A stretch of DNA of 64,000 nucleotides from Acidobacteriota bacterium (GTDB lineage: Bacteria; Acidobacteriota; Terriglobia; Terriglobales; Acidobacteriaceae). The DNA lies in the NCBI GenBank assembly GCA_021846985.1, contig JAJZVX010000011.1, positions 1 through 64,000 of the forward strand. Reading direction: 5' to 3'. Shown here piece after piece: positions 13,425 to 22,618 of the stretch (the first letter of the stretch is position 1; every line of letters begins with the position of its first letter). The position numbers were made by a program, and so were the translations under genes. The notes below the pieces were generated by a model, which had not been told where the DNA came from, did no database searches, and saw only the letters and a program-made list of their open reading frames with translations.

Positions 13425-15728
13425 ATGCGGGTGGAGCGGCGGCAGGTGACGGTGCGCGGCGTCGTGCAGGGCGTGGGCTTCCGGCCCTTTGTCTACCGCC
13501 TGGCGCGGGAGGAAGAACTGGCGGGGCTGATCGGCAACGATACCGGCGGCGTGACCATCGAGATCGAAGGGGCGGCGGCGCGAATTGAGGCGTTTCTCAG
13601 GCGGCTCAAGGAGGAAAAACCGCCGCTGGCGCGGATTGACAGAGTCGAAGCACGGCAGGTGGAGGTCCGTGGCGAGACAGGCTTCCGGATTGTGGCCAGC
13701 GAGGTTCTGGGCCATGTATCGACGGAGATTCCGGCGGATGCGGCCACATGCGAAGACTGTTTGCGGGAGTTGCTGGACCCGCAAGACCGGCGGTACAGGT
13801 ATCCGTTTCTGAACTGCACGAACTGCGGACCGCGTTTCACCATTACCCGGCGGATTCCCTATGACCGGCCACAGACTTCGATGGCGCGGTTCCGGATGTG
13901 CGCCGAGTGCCAGGCGGAGTACGGCGATCCAGCGAACCGGCGCTTCCACGCGCAGCCGAATGCGTGCTGGAAGTGTGGACCGCGGGTGTGGCTGGCGGCA
14001 GAGGATGGAGCCGAAATCGCATCTGCCGATCCGGTGGCGGAGACGGTGGCGCGGCTGGCCGGCGGCGCGATTGTCGCCATCAAGGGCATCGGCGGATTCC
14101 ATCTGAGCGTGGATGCAACCAATGAGGCCGCGGTGATGCGGCTGCGCGCGCGTAAGCGCCGCTACGGCAAGCCTCTGGCGGTCATGGTGCGAGACGTGGC
14201 AGCGGCGCGGGCGGCCTGTCTGCTCACGGCGGAGGAAGAGGTGCTGCTCCTGACGCCGGCGAGGCCCATTGTGTTGGCGCGCGCCCGTCAGGGAAATGGG
14301 ATCGCGAAGGCGGTCGCGCCGGGGATTCCGTGGCTGGGCGTATTCCTGCCCTATGCCCCGCTGCACCATTTGCTTTTTGCAGATGGCCGTGTGCGAGCGC
14401 TGGTGATGACCAGCGCCAACCTCAGCGAGGAGCCGATTGCCATCGACAATGACGAGGCGCGGGCGCGGCTGGGCCGGATTGCGGATGTCTTTCTGATGCA
14501 CGACCGCGAGATTCTGCAAAGGTGCGACGACTCGGTGACAGCGGTGGTGGATGGGGCGCCGCAACTGGTGCGCCGCGCGCGGGGCTTTGTGCCGCTGGGG
14601 GTGGAGTTGCCGTTTCAAGCTCCGCCGCTGCTGGCGGTCGGCGGGCACCTGAAGAATGTGTTCGCGCTGGCGCGGGGGTGGCATGTGTATCAGAGCCAGC
14701 ATTTGGGTGATCTGGAAAATGTGACCGGGCTGGCGTTCTTCGAGGAATCGCTCGCTCACCTCATGCGGACCTTCGAGATGAAGCCAGAAATCGTAGCCCA
14801 CGATCTGCATCCGGGCTATCTGTCCACGGGATGGGCGAAGGAGTGGGCGGCGGAAAAAGGGCTGCCGCTGATTGGCGTGCAGCACCACCACGCGCATGTG
14901 GCCGGATGCATGGCGGAGCACGGGCTGACAGAACCCGTCATCGGACTGGCCCTGGACGGAACCGGCTACGGGACCGACGGACGGATTTGGGGCGGGGAAG
15001 TGCTGATCTCGAAGCTCGATAGCTTCGAGCGGTTCGCGCACCTCGAATCCGTGCCCATGCCGGGAGGCGAAAAGGCGATCCGCGAACCGTGGCGCATGGC
15101 GATGGGCGCCTTGCATGCCGCGGGATTCCATGCGGCCCAGGCGGCGGCGCTGACCGGGGCCACGGAAGAAGAGACGCGGGTGCTGACCCGGATGATGGAG
15201 CGGGGCGTCCATGCGCCGCTCACATCGAGCCTGGGCAGGCTCTTCGATTCCGTGGCGGCGGTGGCGCTCCAGCGGCGCCTCGTGGACTATGAGGCGCAGG
15301 CGGCCATCGAGCTGGAAGGCGTGGCCGTGGATGAGCCTGACGACGCGCCGGGCTACGCGCTGGAGTGGGTGGTAGGCGACTGGACGGCGCGGGAAGCGGC
15401 ATGCTTGCGCGCGTCGGGGCTGTGGCATGCGCTGGTCGAGGATCTGCGCGGCGGAATGAGCCGGGCGCGCATTGCGGCGCGCTTCCATGCCGGCGTGGCG
15501 GAGGGGTTTGTGCGCGCGGTGATCCAGGCGCGTCAAGCCGCTGGGTTGGAGAAGGTGGTGATGAGCGGCGGCTGCTTGCACAATCGGCGCCTGGCGCGGC
15601 TGTTGCGGACCCGGCTGGCGGCGGAGGGCTTCGAAGTCTTCCAGCACACTCGGGTGAGTCCGGGCGATGGAGGCCTGAGCTATGGGCAGGCGGTGGTGGC
15701 CGCGGCGCGTGCGCGGCTGACAGGTTGA
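13425..15728 (+). CDS. hypF: [NiFe]-hydrogenase maturation carbamoyltransferase
   Basis: About 767 residues, full length for HypF, which makes the cyanide ligand precursor of the NiFe centre by transferring the carbamoyl group to HypE. Domains in order: acylphosphatase (GVVQGVGFRPFVYRLA), two zinc-finger pairs (CEDC/CTNC and CAEC/CWKC), a YrdC-like domain, and a Kae1-like domain with the metal motif HHHAHVAGCMAEHG. ATG at 13425 has AGGAT upstream; a TTG at 13398 with GAGGAG is a good alternative. HypA-E are not in the window, so they must be elsewhere. Proximity to hox supports a common role. Confidence 0.95.
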   Translation: MRVERRQVTVRGVVQGVGFRPFVYRLAREEELAGLIGNDTGGVTIEIEGAAARIEAFLRRLKEEKPPLARIDRVEARQVEVRGETGFRIVASEVLGHVSTEIPADAATCEDCLRELLDPQDRRYRYPFLNCTNCGPRFTITRRIPYDRPQTSMARFRMCAECQAEYGDPANRRFHAQPNACWKCGPRVWLAAEDGAEIASADPVAETVARLAGGAIVAIKGIGGFHLSVDATNEAAVMRLRARKRRYGKPLAVMVRDVAAARAACLLTAEEEVLLLTPARPIVLARARQGNGIAKAVAPGIPWLGVFLPYAPLHHLLFADGRVRALVMTSANLSEEPIAIDNDEARARLGRIADVFLMHDREILQRCDDSVTAVVDGAPQLVRRARGFVPLGVELPFQAPPLLAVGGHLKNVFALARGWHVYQSQHLGDLENVTGLAFFEESLAHLMRTFEMKPEIVAHDLHPGYLSTGWAKEWAAEKGLPLIGVQHHHAHVAGCMAEHGLTEPVIGLALDGTGYGTDGRIWGGEVLISKLDSFERFAHLESVPMPGGEKAIREPWRMAMGALHAAGFHAAQAAALTGATEEETRVLTRMMERGVHAPLTSSLGRLFDSVAAVALQRRLVDYEAQAAIELEGVAVDEPDDAPGYALEWVVGDWTAREAACLRASGLWHALVEDLRGGMSRARIAARFHAGVAEGFVRAVIQARQAAGLEKVVMSGGCLHNRRLARLLRTRLAAEGFEVFQHTRVSPGDGGLSYGQAVVAAARARLTG

Positions 15729-15750
15729 TACAATAAGGGGCGAGGTCCCT

Positions 15751-15770
15751 GGGGCCGGCTACGGCCTTTT
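15751..15770 (+). terminator. possible weak terminator after hypF
   Basis: A short hairpin (GGCCG-GCTA-CGGCC, stem 5 bp) followed by four Ts lies 25-40 bp past the hypF stop and before the E1 gene. The stem is short, so it may only partly stop transcription. Confidence 0.35.
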
Positions 15771-15805
15771 GTATTCGATCACCGCCTTATCGAAGGAGAA
15801 CGGGA

Positions 15806-17995
15806 ATGGAGCTGGCAGTTTCCAGCGCGCGCGTGTCCCCACCGGGCGCGGCAGGCGGACTTACCCCCGAACAGAAGATCGAAATCTACCGGCTGATGTA
15901 TCTTTCCCGCCGCATCGACGACCGGGAGATTCTGCTCAAGCGGCAGCAGAAGGTCTTTTTCCAGATTTCGTGCGCTGGCCATGAAGCGTTGCAGGTGGGC
16001 GCGGCGCTGGCCCTCCGTCCCGGCTACGACTGGTTCTTTCCCTACTATCGCGACCGCGCCTTGTGCCTGGCGCTGGGCGTCACGCCCGTGGAGATGCTGC
16101 TGCAGGCGGTGGGCGCGGCAACCGATCCTGCCAGCGGCGGCCGGCAGATGCCCACGCACTGGAGCAGCCGCGCGCTGCACATCGTGAGCACGTCGTCGTC
16201 GACCGCCACGCAAGTGCTGCATGCCGTGGGATGCGCCGAGGCAGGACGCTACTTCAGCCGTCATCCTGAGGCTGCGGCCAGGGCCGAGGGTGACTATCGC
16301 GCCTTCCGCGATGTGTCCTTCCACGGCGATGAGGTGGCGCTCACGTTGCTGGGCGAGGGATCCACGTCACAGGGTGAGTTCTGGGAGGCGATGAACACCG
16401 CCTCCAACCAGAAGCTGCCGGTGATCTTCTGCGTGGAAGACAACGGATACGCAATCAGCGTGCCGGTGGAAGTAAATACGCCGGGCGGCAACATATCCAG
16501 GCTGGTGGCGAATTTTCCGAATTTTCATTTTGAGGAAGTCGACGGGACCGATCCGGAGGCGTGCCTGCGCGCGTTTACGGCGACGGCAGCGCACTGCCGG
16601 GCCGGACGGGGCCCCGCGTTTGTGCATGGGCACTGCATGCGCGCCTATTCGCATTCGTTTTCCGACGATGACCGGCTTTACCGTACCGCCGCTGAGCGCG
16701 AGGCCGATCTGCTGCGCGACCCCATCGCGCGCATGCAAATGCGCTTGCTGCGAGAGGGCGTCCTGACGGAAGCACAGATCAACGCGCTGGAGCAGGCCGT
16801 GGATCACGCTGTCATCGAGGCCGCCGAAGAAGCGTTGCAGGCGTCCCTTCCCAAGGTCGAGGAGATCGCCCGCCACGTCTATTCCGAGGATCTCGATGGG
16901 ACGCGCGCGCCCTTCGCCACGGAGACGGCAGCCGGCCTGCATCCTCATGAAACGGAAGACGCGCCAGGCGGGCGGCGAACCATGGCGGACCTGGTCAACG
17001 CCTGCCTGCACGACGAAATGCGGCGCGACCCGCGCATTGTGGTCTATGGCGAGGACGTGGCCGACGCCAGCCGCGAAGAGGCGCTTGCTGAAGTAAAAGG
17101 CAAGGGAGGCGTGTTCAAGTTAACCGCCGGCCTGCAATCCGAATTCGGATCGGAGCGGGTCTTCAACTCCCCCCTTTGCGAGGCGAATATCGTGGGCCGC
17201 GCCGTGGGCTACGCGGTGCGCGGAATGAAGCCCGTGGTGGAGATTCAGTTCTTCGACTATATCTGGCCGGCGATGCACCAGATCCGCAACGAACTGGCGC
17301 TCATGCGGTGGCGCTCGAACGGCGGCTGGGCCGCGCCCGTGGTCATCCGGGTTCCCATCGGGGGATACCTGACCGGAGGCTCGATCTACCACTCGCAGTC
17401 CGGCGAGAGCATCTTTACGCATATCCCCGGCCTGCGCGTGGTCTTTCCGTCCAATGCGCTGGATGCCAACGGGCTGCTGCGCACGGCCATCCGTTGCGAC
17501 GATCCGGTACTGTTCCTTGAGCACAAGCGGCTCTATCGGGAAACCTACGGACGCGCCCCCTATCCGGGGCCGGAGTTTGCCATTCCCTTTGGCAAGGCAA
17601 GGGTGGTCAGGCCAGGAACGGACATGACGCTGGTAACCTATGGCGCCGTGGTCCCGCGCGCCCTGCAGGCCGCCGAGCGGGCTCAGCGCGAACACGGCAT
17701 CGACGTGGAGGTAATCGACTTGCGCACGCTCAGCCCCTACGACTGGGAGGCCATTGCAGCCTCGGTGCGGAAAACCAGCCGCGTGATCGTCGCGCATGAA
17801 GATACGATCAGCTGGGGCTACGGCGCGGAGATCGCGGCGCGCATTGGCGACGAGTTGTTTGACTCGCTGGATGCTCCGGTGCGGCGCATCGGCGCGATGG
17901 ACACCTTTGTGGCTTACCAGCCGATCCTCGAGGATGCCATCCTGCCGCAGCCGGAGAAGATCCTCGACGCTATAATGAGTTTGAAGTCCTATTAG
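15806..17995 (+). CDS. 2-oxoacid dehydrogenase E1, fused alpha and beta subunits
   Basis: 729-residue thiamine-diphosphate enzyme with E1-alpha (about residues 20-370) and E1-beta (about 385-729) joined in one chain. It decarboxylates a 2-oxoacid and acylates the lipoyl group of an E2; the branched-chain type is most likely, but pyruvate cannot be excluded. The thiamine motif begins [15 protein letters not shown] and ends EDNGYAIS; the usual GDG aspartate is glutamate (Glu184). The beta half shows [12 protein letters not shown]-type glutamate and [16 protein letters not shown] lies before the ATG. No E2 or E3 gene is next to it. Confidence 0.92.
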   Translation: MELAVSSARVSPPGAAGGLTPEQKIEIYRLMYLSRRIDDREILLKRQQKVFFQISCAGHEALQVGAALALRPGYDWFFPYYRDRALCLALGVTPVEMLLQAVGAATDPASGGRQMPTHWSSRALHIVSTSSSTATQVLHAVGCAEAGRYFSRHPEAAARAEGDYRAFRDVSFHGDEVALTLLGEGSTSQGEFWEAMNTASNQKLPVIFCVEDNGYAISVPVEVNTPGGNISRLVANFPNFHFEEVDGTDPEACLRAFTATAAHCRAGRGPAFVHGHCMRAYSHSFSDDDRLYRTAAEREADLLRDPIARMQMRLLREGVLTEAQINALEQAVDHAVIEAAEEALQASLPKVEEIARHVYSEDLDGTRAPFATETAAGLHPHETEDAPGGRRTMADLVNACLHDEMRRDPRIVVYGEDVADASREEALAEVKGKGGVFKLTAGLQSEFGSERVFNSPLCEANIVGRAVGYAVRGMKPVVEIQFFDYIWPAMHQIRNELALMRWRSNGGWAAPVVIRVPIGGYLTGGSIYHSQSGESIFTHIPGLRVVFPSNALDANGLLRTAIRCDDPVLFLEHKRLYRETYGRAPYPGPEFAIPFGKARVVRPGTDMTLVTYGAVVPRALQAAERAQREHGIDVEVIDLRTLSPYDWEAIAASVRKTSRVIVAHEDTISWGYGAEIAARIGDELFDSLDAPVRRIGAMDTFVAYQPILEDAILPQPEKILDAIMSLKSY

Positions 17996-18173
17996 CACAA
18001 CTTTTTTCAAGTTGTCCGGATGTACAGTCCAGACAGGTTGCCGCCCCGGTTTCACCTTGAGATGGAGCGAGCCGCTCCGCGGAACATGGTCGGGCTTCGC
18101 GTTCATCTCCCGGCTCGGGTAAGAGTTACCCATACGCTTCGTGACGACAGACGGCAAGGTAGAGGATCTTGAA

Positions 18174-19517
18174 ATGAGCCAATTGCCCGATTTCAAGTCG
18201 CTGATACTCTGGACGAAGTTCACGCTTCTTCATCCCAAAATCCTGTCGTCCTATCTCGCGCTCAAACGCAATGAGCGCTTGAGCCCCGATGCACTGGCTG
18301 CCCTCAACTGGCAGAAGCGGCAGCGCCTGCTCCGCTTCGCATACGAGAACGTGCCCTACTACAGGGCCAAATACGATGCGGCCGGATTGAACCCCCTCGA
18401 CATTCGCACGCCCGAGCAATGGGAGTCCGTGCCGGTTCTCGAAAAGTCGGAGCTCGTCAAGCATCTTGAAGATCTGAAGACAAGGGGCGTCAAGCCGGAC
18501 AGGCTGCGGCTTTCCACCACCGGCGGTTCCACCGGCGTTCCCGTGATTGTCTATTTCGACAAGAAGTTCGCCATGGAGCCGATTCGCTGGCGCATGCTCT
18601 CGTGGTGGGGCGTCGGCCCCGGCGAGGATGCGGCCTTTGCCTGGCGTGACTTTGGCTGGTCGGCCCTCGAGAAGCTGCGCCGCAGCGTCCTCTTCTGGCC
18701 CACGCGCCGCATCTACCTGGACGCGTCGCTCGTGACCAAATCCAGTCTTGACGCCTTTGTCCGGCAGTACCAGGCTGTCCGCCCGTCCCTGCTTCAGGGA
18801 TACGTCGGCGCCATCGAGTCGCTCGCCGATTTCGTGATCGAAAGCGGGGCCTCCTTCCCGCCGCCCAAGGCGGTCTGGCTGACCGCGGCCCCGGTGTCGA
18901 AAACGCAGCGCGCCCGAATGCAGGCCGCGTTTCACGCGCCGGTTTACGACCAGTACGGATGCGGAGAAATCTACCAGATCGCCGCGCAATGCGCGCACTC
19001 GGAAAACCTGCACATCTTTTACGATTCAGTCTGCGTCGAGTTTCTCGACGGAAACGGACGCTCGGTGCAGACCGGCCAGAGGGGACTGATTGCCCTCACT
19101 GACCTCGATAACTACGTCTTTCCGCTCATCCGTTATTTGAATGGCGATGAAGGTTCGGCTGTGGCCGGCCAGTGCGCCTGCGGCGTAAATCTCCCTTTGA
19201 TGGGCCCCATTAAAGGCCGCGATACCGATCATCTTCACCTGCCCCAGGGCGGCATCATCGTCGGCGATTTTGTGACCACCATCTTCGACAACGATCCCGA
19301 CTGCATCAAGGCATTCCAGGTCTATCAGAAAAAAGACCTCGGCATCGACGTGCGCGTCGTGCTCAATCCCGCCGTCCCTGACGCCCGGGAGCGCGTGGAG
19401 CGCGTGGTTGCGAAAATGCGCGAGAAGTCGCTTGGACTAGTGGAAGTCCGGCCTGTTTACATGGATGAAATCGTGAGCGACAGAGGCAAGACCCGGTATA
19501 TCGTAAGGGAAAAATGA
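18174..19517 (+). CDS. PaaK/CapK-like acyl-adenylate ligase family protein
   Basis: About 447 residues, related to phenylacetate-CoA ligase and to the CapK proteins of capsule loci. The ATP-binding loop STTGGSTGVPV is clear, and a YDQYGCGEI segment corresponds to the later adenylate motif. Members in envelope clusters are thought to activate acyl groups for polysaccharide or cofactor assembly; the substrate here is unknown. ATG at 18174 is chosen because AGAGGA lies 7 nt upstream; a GTG at 18141 is in frame. It begins a three-gene run with a CapA-like protein and a glycosyltransferase, which argues for an envelope role over aromatic breakdown. Confidence 0.82.
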   Translation: MSQLPDFKSLILWTKFTLLHPKILSSYLALKRNERLSPDALAALNWQKRQRLLRFAYENVPYYRAKYDAAGLNPLDIRTPEQWESVPVLEKSELVKHLEDLKTRGVKPDRLRLSTTGGSTGVPVIVYFDKKFAMEPIRWRMLSWWGVGPGEDAAFAWRDFGWSALEKLRRSVLFWPTRRIYLDASLVTKSSLDAFVRQYQAVRPSLLQGYVGAIESLADFVIESGASFPPPKAVWLTAAPVSKTQRARMQAAFHAPVYDQYGCGEIYQIAAQCAHSENLHIFYDSVCVEFLDGNGRSVQTGQRGLIALTDLDNYVFPLIRYLNGDEGSAVAGQCACGVNLPLMGPIKGRDTDHLHLPQGGIIVGDFVTTIFDNDPDCIKAFQVYQKKDLGIDVRVVLNPAVPDARERVERVVAKMREKSLGLVEVRPVYMDEIVSDRGKTRYIVREK

Positions 19518-19676
19518 CAGCCCCCGCGCTTGCCGCTCAGGCGCGAAAGCTCCCTGGCTCGGGGCCAGCCACGAGTGGGAATGGACGATCGCCCGGAAGA
19601 ACATTACCAAACCGTGTCCCAGGGCTCTTTGAGCCGCAAAGCATGGGGCATTGAGTTCGACAAAGGATGCTGCTGC

Positions 19677-20798
19677 ATGGCCAACATCACCATCGCCGGC
19701 GACTTGGCGCCAATCGGCCGGAATATCCCGGCCTTCCAGTCCGGACCTCCTCGCAGCCTGGCCGATCTGGGCCTGTCTCCCCGCGATAGCCTGGTCATCG
19801 CCAACCTCGAGTGCCCGCTTGCCGATGCAGGCGACGCCATCGTCAAAGGCGGTCCCGCCTTGCGAGCCCCCGCCAGCGCGGCAAAAGGCATCAGAAGCTT
19901 GGGCGTTTCGGCCGTCAATCTGGCCAACAATCACATCATGGATTACGGTCCCGCCGGACTTGACCAGACGATTGCCAGCCTGTCCAGCGCCGGCGTGCGG
20001 TGCTTCGGCGCAGGCCGCACATCCATGGATGCGGCCTTGCCTGCCGCGCTCGAGTGGGGCGATGCAAAACTTCAAGTCTTTGGCTTTGCCGAAACAGAAT
20101 ACAACGCATCCACCCAGCGCACCGCCGGCGCGTCGCTGTTGGAAATCTCTTCGCTGGTTCGAACCCTCCAGCGCGCATCCAAAGACTCGTTTGTCGTCGC
20201 CCTTTTCCATGCCGGAAACGAGTACTTCGAGTATCCGAGTCCTTGGCTGCGCGACACCTGCCGCCTCGCAATTGAGCTTGGCGCGGGGGTCGTTGTATGC
20301 CAGCACAGCCACTGCATCGGCAGTTACGAGGTCTATAACGGCGGCCTCATCGTCTACGGACAGGGCAACTTCATCTTCGACATGAAAACATCCAAACCTG
20401 GCTGGTGGCTGGGCCTCATGGTCCAATTGCAGATTGCCGGCAACACGCTGCGCGGGTTCCAGTTCACGCCTTTTCGCCAGACCCCCGGCGTAAACCTGGT
20501 TGAGCCCTTGGAACCCGCGCCCGGCCATCAGGTTCTGGACGCCTTTGAGCAGCGCTCGGCGCTCCTCGCCGACGAAGATAAGTTCCTCGCCGCCTGGGAT
20601 CAATTCTGCGAAGCCAACCGGCGTAACTACCAGTCGCATCTCTTTGGCCTGGGAAGAATCACCCGCCGCGTCAACCGTCTGCTGGGGTTCTGCGATCTGA
20701 TTCCGCGCAAAGGGCAAAGAAACATCGGCAATGCGCTCCGCTGCCAATCGCATCTTGAGGCCCTCCGGCAGCTCTACTCGCGCGAGAAAACCTGCTGA
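19677..20798 (+). CDS. CapA-like metallophosphatase-fold protein
   Basis: About 373 residues of the CapA (PGA_cap) family, known from poly-gamma-glutamate capsule synthesis. Visible family features are the start ITIAGDLAPIG, NLECPLAD, NLANNHIMDYGPAGL, ALFHAGNEY and CQHSHCIGSYEVYNGGLIVYG (written here in parts of the protein from about residue 5 to 225); these supply the metal-binding Asp, Asn and His residues. No signal peptide is seen. ATG at 19677 has AAAGGA upstream; the longer open frame from 19530 is probably not translated. It follows the CapK-like gene and precedes a glycosyltransferase by 16 bp. Confidence 0.82.
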   Translation: MANITIAGDLAPIGRNIPAFQSGPPRSLADLGLSPRDSLVIANLECPLADAGDAIVKGGPALRAPASAAKGIRSLGVSAVNLANNHIMDYGPAGLDQTIASLSSAGVRCFGAGRTSMDAALPAALEWGDAKLQVFGFAETEYNASTQRTAGASLLEISSLVRTLQRASKDSFVVALFHAGNEYFEYPSPWLRDTCRLAIELGAGVVVCQHSHCIGSYEVYNGGLIVYGQGNFIFDMKTSKPGWWLGLMVQLQIAGNTLRGFQFTPFRQTPGVNLVEPLEPAPGHQVLDAFEQRSALLADEDKFLAAWDQFCEANRRNYQSHLFGLGRITRRVNRLLGFCDLIPRKGQRNIGNALRCQSHLEALRQLYSREKTC

Positions 20799-20814
20799 AA
20801 GCGCCCCGGAGCCC

Positions 20815-21963
20815 ATGCAATTGCCGTTTCTAAGGGAGATTGATCTTCTGCAACCCGATCCTTCAATTCGAAAGGTGCTGATCTTTCGCCTCGGCAGTTT
20901 GGGCGATACGGTCGTGGCGCTGCCCAGCCTCCGGCTCATTGCCCGCTCATTTCCCAACGCCGAACGTATCATGTTGACTACCTTCTCTGTCCACGCCAAG
21001 GCGCCTGCCGTGGCGGCAGTGCTGGGCGAAACCGGTCTCGTTCACGGTTATATGCGCTACACCGTGGGCACACGCAATCCCTTCGAGTTGTTCCGCCTCG
21101 CCATGCAGATTCGCCGTTACCGGCCCGATCTTCTCATCTATTTGCTCGATATCCGCCCCCTGAAGAGCGCTCGCAGAGACCGGCGCTTCTTCCGTTATGT
21201 GGCCGGCGTCCGCCATATGATGGGCTTTCCCGGCCAAGACGGCCTCGACTACGGATACGATCCCGCCACCGGACTCTACGGCAGCGAAGCCTCGCGCCTG
21301 GCCCGCCTTATCGCCAATCTGGGCGACGCCGAACTGGAGAATCCCTCCAGTTGGAGTCTGGATCTCAATGCAACCGAGCGCGCCGCCGCCGCCGCCGCGC
21401 TGGGTTCGCTCCAGGACCGTCCCCTCATGGTTTGCGGCCCAGGCACCAAGATGCAGGCCAAGGACTGGGGGCAGGACAACTGGCGCGCACTGCTCGCCCA
21501 GTTGAGCTTCCGCTATCCGCACTATGGATTGGCGCTGATTGGAGCCGCCGAAGATCGTGCCGCTGCGGATTATGCGGCAAACCGCTGGACCGGCCCTAAA
21601 GTCAATTTGTGTGGCCGCCTCAGTCCGCGCGAGACCGCCGCGGTTCTCGAACATGCCGCCATTTTTCTCGGTCCCGACTCCGGCCCCATGCATCTTGCCG
21701 CCAGTGCCGGAGTGCCCTGCGTCATCGCCTTCTCGGCTCGCGGCCTTCCCGGCACGTGGTTCCCCTTCGGCGCCCAGCACCGGATTGTCTATCATCGCGT
21801 CGATTGCTTCGGCTGCCGCCTGAACACCTGCATCGACCAGGGCCGCCGTTGCCTGACCTCCATCACGGTGGAAGAGATGGCCGAGGCCGTGGCGGGCGTT
21901 CTCGACCGGCGGACCGATGGCGGAAGGATCGACTCTGCACTTACGGCTCGTCTTAATCCGTGA
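20815..21963 (+). CDS. glycosyltransferase family 9 (heptosyltransferase-like)
   Basis: 382 residues, GT9 family, the group of ADP-heptose:LPS heptosyltransferases. The N-terminal domain has KVLIFRLGSLGDTVVALPSL with the key aspartate, and the C-terminal domain has VCGPGTKMQAKDW and FLGPDSGPMHLAASAGVP, the nucleotide-sugar site. A C-terminal cluster of three cysteines (CFGCRLNTC) is present. ATG at 20815 has GGAG upstream. The 3' end overlaps the end of gmhB, on the other strand, by 11 bp. gmhB and hldE next door make ADP-heptose, so a lipopolysaccharide core role is likely. Confidence 0.9.
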   Translation: MQLPFLREIDLLQPDPSIRKVLIFRLGSLGDTVVALPSLRLIARSFPNAERIMLTTFSVHAKAPAVAAVLGETGLVHGYMRYTVGTRNPFELFRLAMQIRRYRPDLLIYLLDIRPLKSARRDRRFFRYVAGVRHMMGFPGQDGLDYGYDPATGLYGSEASRLARLIANLGDAELENPSSWSLDLNATERAAAAAALGSLQDRPLMVCGPGTKMQAKDWGQDNWRALLAQLSFRYPHYGLALIGAAEDRAAADYAANRWTGPKVNLCGRLSPRETAAVLEHAAIFLGPDSGPMHLAASAGVPCVIAFSARGLPGTWFPFGAQHRIVYHRVDCFGCRLNTCIDQGRRCLTSITVEEMAEAVAGVLDRRTDGGRIDSALTARLNP

Positions 21964-22519
21964 GCAGGAAGCCGGCGGCTTGGTCAAGCGAGGCAAAGCG
22001 GCGGTTGGCCAGCATTGCGGCGGCTTCGGCGCCGGGTTTTTGTCGCTCGGGATTCCCTTCGATGAAGATGGTTCGCATGCCCAGGCGCTTGCCAAACTCG
22101 ATGTCGGGCAGGGAATCGCCGATCATGACGCTGGTTGCGGGTGCAATGGAGGGAAACTCCGCGGCGGCCTGTTCGTAGAGTCCCGGCAACGGCTTCCGGC
22201 AGTTGCATTGATGGTTTCCGTGGGGGCAGAAATAGAAGCCGTCAATGCGCGCTTCGTACTGGGCCAGGCTGGCTTGCAGTTTGCGATGCATCTCCAGCAC
22301 ATCGTCTGCCCGATAGAGGCCGCGTGCGATGCCGCTCTGGTTTGAAACCACAATGACGCGGATGCCGGCGCGGTTGAGGCGGGCAATGGCTTCCGGCACT
22401 CCCGGAAGCATGTGAAAATCCGCCCACGAGCGGACGAATTGGCCTTCGGGCAGCTTCTCGTTGATGACGCCGTCCCGATCGAGAAACACCGTTTCTACAG
22501 CCGCGATAGGAACGTTCAT
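21953..22519 (-). CDS. gmhB: D-glycero-D-manno-heptose 1,7-bisphosphate 7-phosphatase
   Basis: 188-residue HAD-superfamily histidinol-phosphatase-like enzyme. Motif I is FLDRDGVINE (nucleophile and acid Asp), motif II is VVSNQSGIARG, and the zinc loop CPHGNHQCNCRKP is present, as in GmhB. It ends with MIGDSLPDIEFG. It removes the 7-phosphate in ADP-heptose synthesis. ATG at 22519 gives the family length; ATG at 22546 is also in frame. It is divergent from hldE with about 100 bp between them, so the two likely share a promoter region. Confidence 0.93.
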   Translation of the reverse strand: MNVPIAAVETVFLDRDGVINEKLPEGQFVRSWADFHMLPGVPEAIARLNRAGIRVIVVSNQSGIARGLYRADDVLEMHRKLQASLAQYEARIDGFYFCPHGNHQCNCRKPLPGLYEQAAAEFPSIAPATSVMIGDSLPDIEFGKRLGMRTIFIEGNPERQKPGAEAAAMLANRRFASLDQAAGFLLTD

Positions 22520-22618
22520 CCCAAACTCACGCACAGTCGTTATCATAGCAACGGCGTCCCGGAAAGAGCCGGCGGGGACCGGGAGTGATCCCACGGTGTT
22601 GTGTGGAGGAAGAGTCTG

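Noticed and set aside
13320-15647. A 775-codon minus-strand open frame
   Set aside because: It is the antisense of hypF; the His/Arg/Gln-rich product has no family features.
17997-18015. Hairpin ACAACTT/AAGTTGT after the E1 gene
   Set aside because: The stem is A+T-rich and no T-run follows, so it is a poor terminator and no other role is evident.
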